Under the pieces are notes generated by a model that saw only the letters and a program-made list of their open reading frames with translations, ran no database searches and had not been told where the DNA came from. Shown one piece after another: positions 30,362 through 38,958 of a stretch of DNA of 49,803 nt (positions within the stretch are counted from its first letter, which is position 1; every line of letters starts with the position of its first letter). Made by a program: the position numbers and the translations under genes. Source of the DNA: Komagataeibacter melaceti (lineage in GTDB: Bacteria; Pseudomonadota; Alphaproteobacteria; Acetobacterales; Acetobacteraceae); contig NZ_QUWV01000055.1 of NCBI RefSeq assembly GCF_003403295.1, forward strand, positions 1 to 49,803, read 5' to 3'.

Positions 30362-31936
30362 CTATTTATGGCCACCCTTGAGCGGCGACATGAGGAAACA
30401 GAAAGGTACGACAAGCAGCGAGCCGATACCAAGGATCATGAAAACCTCGTTATAGGCCAGAATGGCGACCTGACGCTGGAACTCCCTGTACAGCCGCCCC
30501 ATCGCCACGTTATTGACCGCCGTCTCGGCATAGCCGCGGGCAATCGCCACGGCACGGCTCTGCGCCAGATATTCCCTGAACGGCTGGTGATAGGGTGTCA
30601 TCCAGTGGACCATCTGGTTCTGGTGCGCCTGGCGGATCTCGGTCACCATGGCCGTCGCGCCTGAGATGCTGAGCGAACCCAGCACGTTGCGCGCCATGCT
30701 GAACAGGGCCGAGCCATCGGGGTTCAGTTCACGCGGCAGGGTGGCGTAGGTGATGGTGGAAATCGGCACGAACAGGAAGGCCAGCGTGGCCGTCTGGCTC
30801 ATGCGGAACATGACCAGATGCCGGAAATCAAGCTGCGGCACCAGTTGCGCCGACCAGAACATGCTCGTTCCCATCAGGAAGAACCCGCACGCGATGATGT
30901 AGCGCAACTGCACGAACTTCATGGAAATGCCGACCAGCGGGATCAGCACGATCACCGCCAGCCCGCCGGGTGACAGGATCAGCCCCGACAGCGTGGCCGT
31001 ATAGCCCATTACCTGCTGGGAAAACTGCGGCACGATAATGGCCGAGGAATAGAGCAGCGCCCCCACCGCCCCCATAAGCCCCGTGCCCACGGCGAAATTG
31101 CGGTCCTTGAACACCCGCAGGTCCACCGCCGGGTGCTTGCATCGCAGTAGCCAGATGACCGCCCCGCCAATGCCCAGCACCGCAAGGATGGCCATGATCA
31201 CGATGATGCGCGAGCCGAACCAGTCCTCATCCTCGCCGCGGTCAACCGCCACCTCAAGGCAGCCGAAGCCGATGGTGATGAGACCGATGCCGATGTAGTC
31301 GAGCGGCGCGCTCTGCTTGCGGGCCCATGGCGGGTCATCCACAACCATCGAGACGGCAATGGTGGCCAGGATGCCAACCGGCACGTTGATGAAGAACACC
31401 CACCGCCACGAATAGTTATCGGTAATCCACCCGCCCAGCGACGGGCCAAGCACCGGGGCGACCACGGTGGCGATCGCGGTCAGGCCAAAGGCCGCCGCGC
31501 GCTTGTCGGGCGGGAAGGTGTCAAGGATGATGGATTGCTGGTTGGGCTGTAGCCCGCCGCCAAAAAAGCCCTGCATCAGCCGGAACAGGATCAGTTCGGG
31601 CAGGCTGGCGGAAATGCCGCACAGGAAGGATGAGAGCGAGAACATGGCGATGCAGATCAGGAAATAGCGCTTGCGCCCAAACAGCTTGCCAAGCCAGCCC
31701 GAGATCGTCAGCACGATGCCGTTCGCCACCAGGTAGGACGTCAGCGTCCATGTCGCATCATCATAGGTGGAGGACAGGCTCCCCGCGATATGCGGCAGCG
31801 CCACGTTGACAATGGTGGTGTCCAGAATCTCCATGAAAGCGGCCACCGTCACGATCACGGCGATCAGCCATGGATTGTGCTTCGGCTTCCAGTCCGCCCC
31901 ATCAGCCGGGGGGGACGCCGGGGCGGACGCGCTCAT
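30362..31936 (-). CDS. DHA2-family MFS drug efflux permease, EmrB-like
   Basis: A 524-residue proton-driven multidrug transporter with about 14 membrane helices. Motif C-like and loop sequences are visible: the LDTTIVNVALPHI N-terminal signature of DHA2 proteins, NGIVLTISGWLGKLFGRKR, and the antiporter motif VAPVLGPSLGGWI. Together with the EmrA-type fusion protein it should form a tripartite pump with an outer-membrane channel encoded elsewhere. The start overlaps the emrA-like stop (ATGA at 31933-31936). Substrates are unknown; the family exports hydrophobic acids and antibiotics. Confidence 0.92.
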   Translation of the reverse strand: MSASAPASPPADGADWKPKHNPWLIAVIVTVAAFMEILDTTIVNVALPHIAGSLSSTYDDATWTLTSYLVANGIVLTISGWLGKLFGRKRYFLICIAMFSLSSFLCGISASLPELILFRLMQGFFGGGLQPNQQSIILDTFPPDKRAAAFGLTAIATVVAPVLGPSLGGWITDNYSWRWVFFINVPVGILATIAVSMVVDDPPWARKQSAPLDYIGIGLITIGFGCLEVAVDRGEDEDWFGSRIIVIMAILAVLGIGGAVIWLLRCKHPAVDLRVFKDRNFAVGTGLMGAVGALLYSSAIIVPQFSQQVMGYTATLSGLILSPGGLAVIVLIPLVGISMKFVQLRYIIACGFFLMGTSMFWSAQLVPQLDFRHLVMFRMSQTATLAFLFVPISTITYATLPRELNPDGSALFSMARNVLGSLSISGATAMVTEIRQAHQNQMVHWMTPYHQPFREYLAQSRAVAIARGYAETAVNNVAMGRLYREFQRQVAILAYNEVFMILGIGSLLVVPFCFLMSPLKGGHK

Positions 31937-33039
31937 TCCGTGTGGACCGTCGGCTCGACCGACAGGCCGAGCGACAGCGGCACATCCTGACGCAGCCCTT
32001 CGTCAATCAGGATCTTGACCGGCACGCGCTGGACAATCTTCACGTAGTTGCCGGTCGCGTTCTCGGGCGGGAAGGCGCTGAAGGTGGCCCCGGTGCCAAG
32101 CTGCAGCGAATCCACATGCCCCTTCAGCTTCAGGAACGGATAGGCGTCCACCGCCACATCCACCTTCTGGCCGGGGCGCATGTGGGTCAGCTGGGTTTCC
32201 TTGTAGTTGGCCACGACCCAGACCTCCGGCTCGACAATCGACAGCATGGTCTGCCCTGCGGAAACATAGGTGCCGCGCTCGATATTGCGCTGCGAGATCC
32301 AGCCATCATGCGGGGCGCGGATCACGGTCCATTCCAGGTTCAGTTCCGCCTCGCGCAGTTTCGCCTCGGCCTGCATCACCTGCGCTTCCTGCTGGGAAAC
32401 ACGGGTGGCGGTGCTGGAAATGTTGGGGATGACCGGCTGCGCGATTTCAAGGTTACCCTGCGCCTGCAGCACCTGCGCCTTTGCGGCGTTGAGCGCGGCG
32501 GTGGCGTAGTCGATGTTCTGCTGCGATGTCGCTTCACGCGTTACGCCATGCTGGCGGCGGTAGTCGGTCTCCGCCCGGAACTGCTGGGCCTGCGCGGCCT
32601 GAAGCTGGCCCTGCGCCACCATGAGACGACCGGGAAAGTCCTTTTTCGCCACATCCAGCAGCAACGCCGCGTTGCTGGCCTGCGCGCGCGCGATCTGCAG
32701 CGCCGCCGCCGCCTGGTCACGCTGGGCGCGCCAGTCACGGTCATCAATACGGGCCAGGATGTCACCCGCATGCACGTACTGGTTGTCATTGACCAGCAGT
32801 TCGGTCACGTAGCCATGCACATGCGACGCCACGGCCACGGCGCGACCGGCGGTAAACGCGTCGTCGGTTTCCACCTCGTTACGGTGCAGGAACCAGTAAA
32901 CCCCACCAACCAGCAGGAGCAGCAGCGCACCGCCAATCAGGATCAGCTTACGACGGGATGAGGTCTCAGCCTTCTTTTCCTGTTCGTTATCCTGCGCGGC
33001 ATGTCCGTCTTCAGGTGCCTTACCTTCATCCACGGCCAT
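31933..33039 (-). CDS. Membrane fusion protein of an EmrAB-type efflux pump (HlyD family)
   Basis: A 368-residue periplasmic adaptor. It has a short cytoplasmic N terminus rich in Lys/Glu, one membrane helix (LILIGGALLLLLVGGVYWFL), the first lipoyl half (VASHVHGYVTELLVNDNQYV with HAGDILARID), and a long alpha-helical hairpin (about residues 105-220). The second lipoyl and beta-barrel parts follow (VIRAPHDGWISQRNIERGTY; MRPGQKVDVAVDAYP). It links the EmrB-like permease to an outer-membrane channel. GAGGGA precedes the ATG at 33039. A perfect palindrome lies 53-75 bp upstream, pointing to repressor control. Confidence 0.92.
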   Translation of the reverse strand: MAVDEGKAPEDGHAAQDNEQEKKAETSSRRKLILIGGALLLLLVGGVYWFLHRNEVETDDAFTAGRAVAVASHVHGYVTELLVNDNQYVHAGDILARIDDRDWRAQRDQAAAALQIARAQASNAALLLDVAKKDFPGRLMVAQGQLQAAQAQQFRAETDYRRQHGVTREATSQQNIDYATAALNAAKAQVLQAQGNLEIAQPVIPNISSTATRVSQQEAQVMQAEAKLREAELNLEWTVIRAPHDGWISQRNIERGTYVSAGQTMLSIVEPEVWVVANYKETQLTHMRPGQKVDVAVDAYPFLKLKGHVDSLQLGTGATFSAFPPENATGNYVKIVQRVPVKILIDEGLRQDVPLSLGLSVEPTVHTE

Positions 33040-33091
33040 CTGGTTCCCTCATCATCACGTTGGTTGCAGCCCTGATCCTGTCATTCAGCAT

Positions 33092-33114
33092 ATTGACCGA
33101 ACGGGTCGGTCAAT
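33092..33114. promoter_or_regulatory. Perfect palindrome upstream of emrAB, candidate TetR-type operator
   Basis: Arms ATTGACCGA (33092-33100) and TCGGTCAAT (33106-33114) around a 5-bp centre (ACGGG), 53 bp before the emrA-like ATG. The size and symmetry fit a TetR/AcrR-family operator, and TTGACC inside it could double as a -35 element. No TetR-like gene is adjacent, so the regulator would be encoded elsewhere. Confidence 0.65.
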
Positions 33115-33177
33115 CCATGGCACGAAGCCTGCCATACTTCAACCGCCATTCCCGCCCTGCCCGCACATTCAGGTGGC

Positions 33178-34962
33178 TTAAAGCGTAAAGGCCTGATTAT
33201 GGACCATGCGGGCGTACAGCCCGTTTTCACGCATCAGCGCGTCATGCGTTCCACATTCCACTGCCCTTCCCTCCGCCATGACCACCACAAGGTCAGCCGA
33301 ACGGACGGTGGACAGGCGGTGCGCCACCACGATGGTGGTGCGCTGGTGGCGCAGGCCGGCCAGCGCCTGCTGGATAATGGCCTCGCTCTCGCTATCAAGC
33401 GCGCTGGTGGCCTCATCCAGCAGCAGCACGCGTGGGTTGCGCAGCAGCGCGCGCGCCAACGCCACGCGCTGCCTCTGCCCGCCCGAAAGCCGCTGCCCGC
33501 CGGGGCCAACCCGCGTGGCATATCCCTGTGGCAGCGCCGCGATGAACGTATCGGCGGCGGCGGCACGGGCGGCGGCGTGCACCTGCGCATCGGTCGCCTG
33601 CGGGTTGCCCATGCGGATGTTATCCATGACCGGCAGGTCGAACAGGAGCGTATCCTGGCTGACATAGGCGATCGCATCACGCAGTTCGGCCACGATCAGC
33701 CGCCGCAGGTCCACGCCATCAAGCGTGATCCGCCCGCCCGATACATCATGCAGGCGCGGGATCAGGGACAGCGCGGTGGACTTGCCCGCCCCGGACGGGC
33801 CGACAAGTGCCACGGTCAGCCCGGCGCGAGCCGTGAAATCCAGCCCGTTCAGGCCCATCCGGCCATCGGGGTAGCGGAAAAACACCTTCTCGAACCGCAG
33901 GTCCCCCTCACCGGCAGGCAGTGCAACCGCATCGGGCGCCTGCGCCACGGTGATGGGTTCATCAATCACGTCAAACACCCGCTGCAGGCCACCCAGCCCC
34001 TCCTGCAGGGCGATATTGAGCGTGCCCAGCGCGCGCAGCGGGCGGGCGGCCAGCAAAAGGGCTGCCACAAAGCCGGAAAAGTCACCCAGCGTGGCCCCGC
34101 CCTGTGTCGCGCGCCATCCCGCAAAGCCAAGGACGGCAGCCACGGCAGCCCCGCCCAGTACCTCAAGCATCGGGTCCACACGGGCACGCCCCCGGGCAAT
34201 GCGCAGCAGGCGGTCATGCAGCGTGTCCAGAACGGTGGCGGCGCGCGCCTGTTCGGACTGCTCCAGCCGATAGACCCGGATGGTGCGCGACTGGCTGAAG
34301 CTTTCGGTCAGCATGGCGCTGGTCTCGCCAATCTGCTCGTGCACGCTGCCGGATTCCCGCCGCAGCCGCTTGCCCAGCCTGCGCACCGGCATGGCGGCCA
34401 GCGGGTACAGCACGGCGGCGATCAGGCTGAGTTCCCAGTCCATGTACAGCATGGACGCGATCAGCCCCACCACCGTCACGGCGTCGCCCAGTGCATTGGT
34501 GGCGCGGATCAGGGCCTCACGAATCGATACGGCATCGGTGGTGAAACGGGCCGCGATCTGGGCCGGGGCCTCGGTCTCCATGCGGGAAATGTCGGCCTGC
34601 ACCAGATGGTGGAACATACGCCCCTGCAGGCCACGGATGACCACCAGCACCAGCGACTGCACCGCAATCGACTGCCCGTACTGCGATACGGCCTTGGCCA
34701 GCGTGATCGCCACCACAAGGATCGGAACCTGATACAGGATACGCGGGTCATGATCGGCAAACATGTCCAGCGCGCGCTGGATCACCAGCGGGTACAGCGC
34801 ACTGAATATGGCCATGAGCGCCGTCAGCACCCCAACGGCCAGTATGCGCAGCTTGTGGCCCGCCAGCTCATCATGCCACAGCCGCCGCATCAGGCGACGC
34901 GACGGCGCCATTCCATCCGGCGCGGCGTGCCTGTCGGCCTCAGGCGTTTGAATTACGTTCAT
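33178..34962 (-). CDS. ABC exporter, ATPase fused to permease (MsbA-like)
   Basis: A 594-residue half-transporter that works as a homodimer. The N-terminal six-helix export domain (about residues 25-320) is followed by the nucleotide-binding domain with Walker A GPSGAGKST, Q-loop YVSQDTLLF, signature LSGGQRQRVALARAL, Walker B RVLLLDEATSALD and H-loop VAHRLSTV. The general form matches MsbA/lipid or drug exporters; lipid A flipping is plausible but not shown by sequence. The ATG at 34962 is preferred over a TTG 30 nt earlier. It is transcribed toward emrA with a 138-bp gap and lies 52 bp after cca. Confidence 0.88.
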   Translation of the reverse strand: MNVIQTPEADRHAAPDGMAPSRRLMRRLWHDELAGHKLRILAVGVLTALMAIFSALYPLVIQRALDMFADHDPRILYQVPILVVAITLAKAVSQYGQSIAVQSLVLVVIRGLQGRMFHHLVQADISRMETEAPAQIAARFTTDAVSIREALIRATNALGDAVTVVGLIASMLYMDWELSLIAAVLYPLAAMPVRRLGKRLRRESGSVHEQIGETSAMLTESFSQSRTIRVYRLEQSEQARAATVLDTLHDRLLRIARGRARVDPMLEVLGGAAVAAVLGFAGWRATQGGATLGDFSGFVAALLLAARPLRALGTLNIALQEGLGGLQRVFDVIDEPITVAQAPDAVALPAGEGDLRFEKVFFRYPDGRMGLNGLDFTARAGLTVALVGPSGAGKSTALSLIPRLHDVSGGRITLDGVDLRRLIVAELRDAIAYVSQDTLLFDLPVMDNIRMGNPQATDAQVHAAARAAAADTFIAALPQGYATRVGPGGQRLSGGQRQRVALARALLRNPRVLLLDEATSALDSESEAIIQQALAGLRHQRTTIVVAHRLSTVRSADLVVVMAEGRAVECGTHDALMRENGLYARMVHNQAFTL

Positions 34963-35014
34963 TCGTCGGCCTATAGCCGCATGGCTGCGCAAAACAAAGC
35001 GTTACCACATATTG

Positions 35015-36241
35015 TTACAAATTATGTCGCTCGTGTTGCAAAACCGTCTGCATCCGCCCGATGCAGGCGGCATGATCGGCCGTACAGCCGCCTTCCAGCC
35101 ACCATTGCCGCACCTGCCCCAGCACACGCCCCACGGTCAGGCCGGGATTGCAGCCCGCCGCGACAAGGTCACGCCCCGTCAGTGGAAAAACCGGCTTTTC
35201 CATGCCATCGACCATGGTGCGCAGGGCCGTCCATGCCGGATCGGGCGCGCCGGAATCATCAGCCTGCCGCAGCCATGTACGCCACATCAGGTCACGCCGG
35301 TCATGATCCGCCAGCATGGGGGCAAGCCGTGCCGCGTCCATGCCGGGCAGCGGCATGACCGTGCCCCGTGTCTGCGCCAGCGCCGTGCTGTCGGCACGCG
35401 AGAGCCTGAGCCGTTGCGACACCGCACGCGGCTCCCCCACCACCAGTGCCGCCAGGCGCAGGATGGCATCCACCGGCGCATCACAGGCCAGCAGGCGCGC
35501 CAGCCGGGAAATGTCACAGCCTTCGGGCAGGACATGGCCCAGCACGCCGCAGTCGCGCATCTGCTCCAGCGTCGCCACCACCTGCGGGCCAACGAGGATA
35601 CGCCGGAGTTCAAGCCATATCCGCTCGACCGAAAGGCGGTCGATCATACCGGCCAGCCCGGTTATGGCCACCATCGCCGCCCCATCCGGGGCGCCACGCC
35701 CGTAACGGGCCTGAAAGCGGAAGAAGCGCAGGATACGCAGCGCATCTTCCGTAATGCGCTGGTGGGCCTCCCCCACAAAGCGGATGCGCCCCGCCGCCAG
35801 GTCGGCCTGCCCGTTGAAATAGTCATGGACCACGCCCGCGCTGTCACACGACATGGCGTTGATGGTGAAATCCCGCCGGGCCGCGTCCTCCCGCCAGTCA
35901 TGGGTCCATGCCACGGTGGCGTGGCGGCCGTCGGTTTCCTCATCCCGGCGCAGGGTCGTGATCTCGAAGGGGCGACCATCGAGCACGGCAGTGACCGTGC
36001 CATGCGCAAGGCCGGTCGGCACCACCTTTATCCCGGCATGGCGGAGCAGCTCCATCACGGATTCGGGGGCATGCGGGCTGGCAAGGTCCATGTCCGTCAC
36101 CCCGCGCCCCAGCAGCAGGTCACGCACCGCGCCGCCCACCAGCCGGGCATCGGGCAGGATGGCCCACAGCCGTTCAAGCTGGGCCATCACGTCGGGCATG
36201 TCGCGGCGCAGGCGCGCCAGTGGCGGGTCAGCCGCGATCAT
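35015..36241 (-). CDS. cca: CCA tRNA nucleotidyltransferase / poly(A) polymerase family
   Basis: Adds or repairs the CCA end of tRNAs from CTP and ATP. The 408-residue product shows the class II nucleotidyltransferase head: DARLVGGAVRDLLLGR, the metal-binding VTDMDLAS, and RRDFTINAM. The RNA-binding segment follows (ITEDALRILRFFRFQARYG). The C-terminal region is all-helical. Acetobacteraceae usually carry one such enzyme, so CCA-adding activity is likelier than poly(A) tailing. It overlaps the DUF1285 gene by 4 bp (ATGA, 36238-36241), so the two are coupled. Confidence 0.92.
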   Translation of the reverse strand: MIAADPPLARLRRDMPDVMAQLERLWAILPDARLVGGAVRDLLLGRGVTDMDLASPHAPESVMELLRHAGIKVVPTGLAHGTVTAVLDGRPFEITTLRRDEETDGRHATVAWTHDWREDAARRDFTINAMSCDSAGVVHDYFNGQADLAAGRIRFVGEAHQRITEDALRILRFFRFQARYGRGAPDGAAMVAITGLAGMIDRLSVERIWLELRRILVGPQVVATLEQMRDCGVLGHVLPEGCDISRLARLLACDAPVDAILRLAALVVGEPRAVSQRLRLSRADSTALAQTRGTVMPLPGMDAARLAPMLADHDRRDLMWRTWLRQADDSGAPDPAWTALRTMVDGMEKPVFPLTGRDLVAAGCNPGLTVGRVLGQVRQWWLEGGCTADHAACIGRMQTVLQHERHNL

Positions 36242-36813
36242 GCACAGCCATCATCAGGCATGGTGGATAGCGGGAAAAACACATTCTGGCTCCAGACCCC
36301 AAGACAGGGCACGCCCTGATGGTGCCCCGCCACCGCCAGCGCCGCCAGTTCATAATAGACCGCGCGCGCTATCCGCGCCTCGATCGGCCAGGCGCCATCG
36401 CCATCGCGTATGTGCAGGTAGGGCACCGGCCCCGTGCCGCAGCCATCGCACGGCACGTCCCATGCGCAGCGAATCGGGTGCTCCGGCCCGGCGCAGATCA
36501 CCTGATCGACATTGGTGCGGAAAGAGAGCACCTGCGCCCGCCCGCATCCATGCCATTCCAGTTCCGTGGCGACGAAGGGGGCGTCCTCCACCTCGATCGT
36601 GCCCTGCTCGACCGGCGTCTGCAGGCGATAGCCGCCCTGCGCGTCGCGCCGCAGGGTGGACGCGAACAGACAGACCATCGGTTTGCGGCGGATGGGGCTG
36701 CCACGGTACAGCCATGTCCCATCCCGCCTGATAAGGAAAGGCAGCGCGCCGCATGTGGCCGCTGGCTTCAGGGCTGGGGGCGGCAGGGTCTGTCCTGCCT
36801 CGAAATCATCCAT
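36238..36813 (-). CDS. DUF1285 domain protein
   Basis: A 191-residue protein with the whole DUF1285 pattern: IRRDGTWLYRGSPIRRKPMV, the LQTPVEQGTIEVEDAPFVA strand region, FRTNVDQVICA, PYLHIRDG and the C-terminal GVWSQNVFFPL. No enzyme activity is established for the family; solved structures resemble small beta-rich folds. Alphaproteobacteria commonly encode it beside cca and divergent from a moxR operon, exactly as here. The ATG at 36813 is chosen; a TTG sits immediately before it. First gene of a DUF1285-cca transcript. Confidence 0.85.
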   Translation of the reverse strand: MDDFEAGQTLPPPALKPAATCGALPFLIRRDGTWLYRGSPIRRKPMVCLFASTLRRDAQGGYRLQTPVEQGTIEVEDAPFVATELEWHGCGRAQVLSFRTNVDQVICAGPEHPIRCAWDVPCDGCGTGPVPYLHIRDGDGAWPIEARIARAVYYELAALAVAGHHQGVPCLGVWSQNVFFPLSTMPDDGCA

Positions 36814-36844
36814 CAATTGCGTTAACCCGACACTATGGAAGCTG

Positions 36845-36878
36845 CTTGACTTGATATAGGGATCAACACCGGCTTGAT
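36845..36878. promoter_or_regulatory. Iterated CTTGAT/ATCAA elements between DUF1285 and moxR genes
   Basis: CTTGAC (36845-36850), then CTTGAT (36850-36855), ATCAA (36862-36866) and CTTGAT again (36873-36878, 23 bp after the first copy) lie in the 94-bp divergent gap. The alternating orientation suggests a control site for one or both operons. I see no firm -10/-35 pair here. Confidence 0.35.
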
Positions 36879-36907
36879 GAAACCCCCGGACGTGTCAGAC
36901 TGTTGGA

Positions 36908-37957
36908 ATGATGACCATGGATGATAACCCTTCCCTCCATGCAGCGCCGCAGGCGGGCATGACATCCCCCGCCCTGACGGGCGAGCAGATCGCCACGCAG
37001 GCCGAAAGCATGAGCAGGCAACTGGCGCGCGTGCGCACGGAAATCGGCCGTGTCATCCTGGGGCAGGACCGGGTGGTGGACCTGGTGCTGACCAGCATAC
37101 TGGCGGGCGGGCATGCGCTGCTGGTGGGCGCGCCGGGGCTGGGCAAGACATTGCTGGTCACGACGCTGGGCCGTGTCATGGGCATGGATGCACGCCGCGT
37201 GCAGTTCACGCCCGACCTCATGCCGTCCGACATTCTGGGCAGTGAAATACTGGATGAGGATGAAAGCGGCCGCCGCAGCTTCCGCTTCGTGGCGGGGCCG
37301 GTCTTCTGCCAGCTTCTCATGGCTGATGAGATCAACCGCGCCAGCCCCCGCACCCAGTCCGCCCTGCTGCAGGCCATGCAGGAGCGTGAGGTGGCGATAG
37401 CGGGCACCAACCACCGCCTGCCGCGCCCGTTCCATGTGCTGGCCACCCAGAACCCGATCGAGCAGGAAGGCACCTACCCCCTGCCGGAGGCCCAGCTTGA
37501 CCGTTTCCTCATGCAGGTGACGCTCGACTTTCCCTCCGCCGATGCCGAGCGCAGCATGCTGCTGGCAACCACCGGCACCACCACGGCCACGGCCGAACCC
37601 GTGCTGACCGCAGCCGACGTGATACAGGCACAGGCCCTGGTGCGCGCCCTGCCGGTGGGTGAGCAGGTGGTCGATGCGATCGTGCGGCTGGTCCGCGCCG
37701 CCCGCCCCGAAACCACCGATGACCCCACCATCCGCGAGGCCGTGGCCTGGGGGCCGGGACCACGTGCGGCGCAGGCGCTGATGCTGGCCACCCGCGCACG
37801 CGCGCTGCTGGAGGGTCGCCTTTCCCCCTCCATCGAGGATGTGGCCGCCCTTGCCCACCCCATACTGGTCCATCGCATGGCGCTGTCCTTTACCGCGCGG
37901 GCGGAAAATGTCCGCCTGCCCGCGCTGGTCGATACGCTGGTCGGACGGATCGGCTGA
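36908..37957 (+). CDS. MoxR-family AAA+ ATPase
   Basis: A 349-residue AAA+ protein thought to act as a chaperone-like remodeler together with VWA-domain partners. Walker A is GAPGLGKT (residues 74-81) and Walker B is LLMADEI (about 136-142). Sensor 1 is in ATQNPIEQEGTYPLPEAQLD, and a helical lid domain follows. Three in-frame ATGs occur at 36908, 36911 and 36917; GGA lies just before the first. It opens an operon with DUF58, BatA/DUF4159 and VWA-like genes, the classical MoxR gene set. Its physiological target in this group is unknown. Confidence 0.93.
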   Translation: MMTMDDNPSLHAAPQAGMTSPALTGEQIATQAESMSRQLARVRTEIGRVILGQDRVVDLVLTSILAGGHALLVGAPGLGKTLLVTTLGRVMGMDARRVQFTPDLMPSDILGSEILDEDESGRRSFRFVAGPVFCQLLMADEINRASPRTQSALLQAMQEREVAIAGTNHRLPRPFHVLATQNPIEQEGTYPLPEAQLDRFLMQVTLDFPSADAERSMLLATTGTTTATAEPVLTAADVIQAQALVRALPVGEQVVDAIVRLVRAARPETTDDPTIREAVAWGPGPRAAQALMLATRARALLEGRLSPSIEDVAALAHPILVHRMALSFTARAENVRLPALVDTLVGRIG

Positions 37958-37959
37958 CA

Positions 37960-38958
37960 TTGCCTTCCCCCCGGTCCCTCCTTTCACGCCTGTATGGCGG
38001 CGCGCGGCAGGCCGCGGGCCGGGCGGCCCCCGCGCCGGGCATGGCGGAAACCGCATTCCTGCCCCGCAACGCGGTAGCCGCGACCGCTCTGGCGGATTCA
38101 CTGGCCAGCAGGCTGCCCATGCTGGTCGCCACCGCGCGCCGCATTGCCGAAAACATGGGCCAGGGCAGCCACCCCCGCCGCAAGGCCGGACAGGGTGACG
38201 AGTTCTGGCAGTACCGTCCCGCAGCGGCAGGCGAACCTGCCAGCCAGATCGACTGGCGGCAGTCCGCGCGGGGGGACCGTGCCTTCGTACGGGAGCGGGA
38301 GGCACAGACCCCCCACACCATCTGCATCTGGTGCGATAACAGTGCCTCCATGCGCTGGCATTCGGAGGAAGGACTTCCCCTGAAGGCCGAGCGCGCTTTC
38401 CTGCTCGCGCTGGCCTGCGCTGCCATGCTGCTGCGCCAGGGCGAACATGTCCGGCTGCTGGCAACCGATGGCGCGCCCCCGCTGCGCCTGTATGGCCACC
38501 GCGCGCTGGAGCAGATGGCCCACAGCCTGATCGCGGCCCTGCGCGCCACAACGGACACGCCCACCCTGCCCCAGCCGGCTTCCGTCCCCACACGCAGCCG
38601 CGTGCTGCTGTTTGGTGACGGGCTTTATCCGCCGGACGTGCTGGCCACCTTCCTGCGCGCGCTGACTGCCCGGCAGGCCACCTGCACGCTGGTGGAAACC
38701 GTGGACCCGGCAGAAACACGCCTGCCCTATGAAGGCCATGTGCGCTTTACCGGGCTGGAAAACGAAGCGCCCCTGCTGCTGACCGGCAGTGCTGAACTAC
38801 GGCACGACTACGCCACGATCTGGCAGCGCCATCAGGACCGGCTGCGCACGCTGTGTCAGGCCGCGGGCAGCCCGCCGGTGCTGCATATGACCGACCAGCC
38901 GCCTGAAAGTGCCCTGCTGGCGCTGCACGCCCTGCCGGGCATGGGGGGCAGGCCATGA
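37960..38958 (+). CDS. DUF58 domain protein
   Basis: A 332-residue cytoplasmic or peripheral protein with the DUF58 core (DEFWQYRPAAAGEPASQIDW and the adjoining RQSARGD). This is a VWA-like fold usually encoded right after moxR and thought to be its partner. The start is a TTG 2 bp after the moxR stop; the next ATG in frame (38041) would remove 27 residues but keep the core. It overlaps the following gene by ATGA (38955-38958). The metal-binding motif looks like a variant of the VWA MIDAS (WCDNSASMR). Confidence 0.88.
   Translation: MPSPRSLLSRLYGGARQAAGRAAPAPGMAETAFLPRNAVAATALADSLASRLPMLVATARRIAENMGQGSHPRRKAGQGDEFWQYRPAAAGEPASQIDWRQSARGDRAFVREREAQTPHTICIWCDNSASMRWHSEEGLPLKAERAFLLALACAAMLLRQGEHVRLLATDGAPPLRLYGHRALEQMAHSLIAALRATTDTPTLPQPASVPTRSRVLLFGDGLYPPDVLATFLRALTARQATCTLVETVDPAETRLPYEGHVRFTGLENEAPLLLTGSAELRHDYATIWQRHQDRLRTLCQAAGSPPVLHMTDQPPESALLALHALPGMGGRP

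Noticed and set aside
33199-35358. 719-codon plus-strand frame opposite the MsbA-like exporter and cca
   Set aside because: It crosses two recognised minus-strand genes. Its translation is His/Arg/Gln-rich with no domain.
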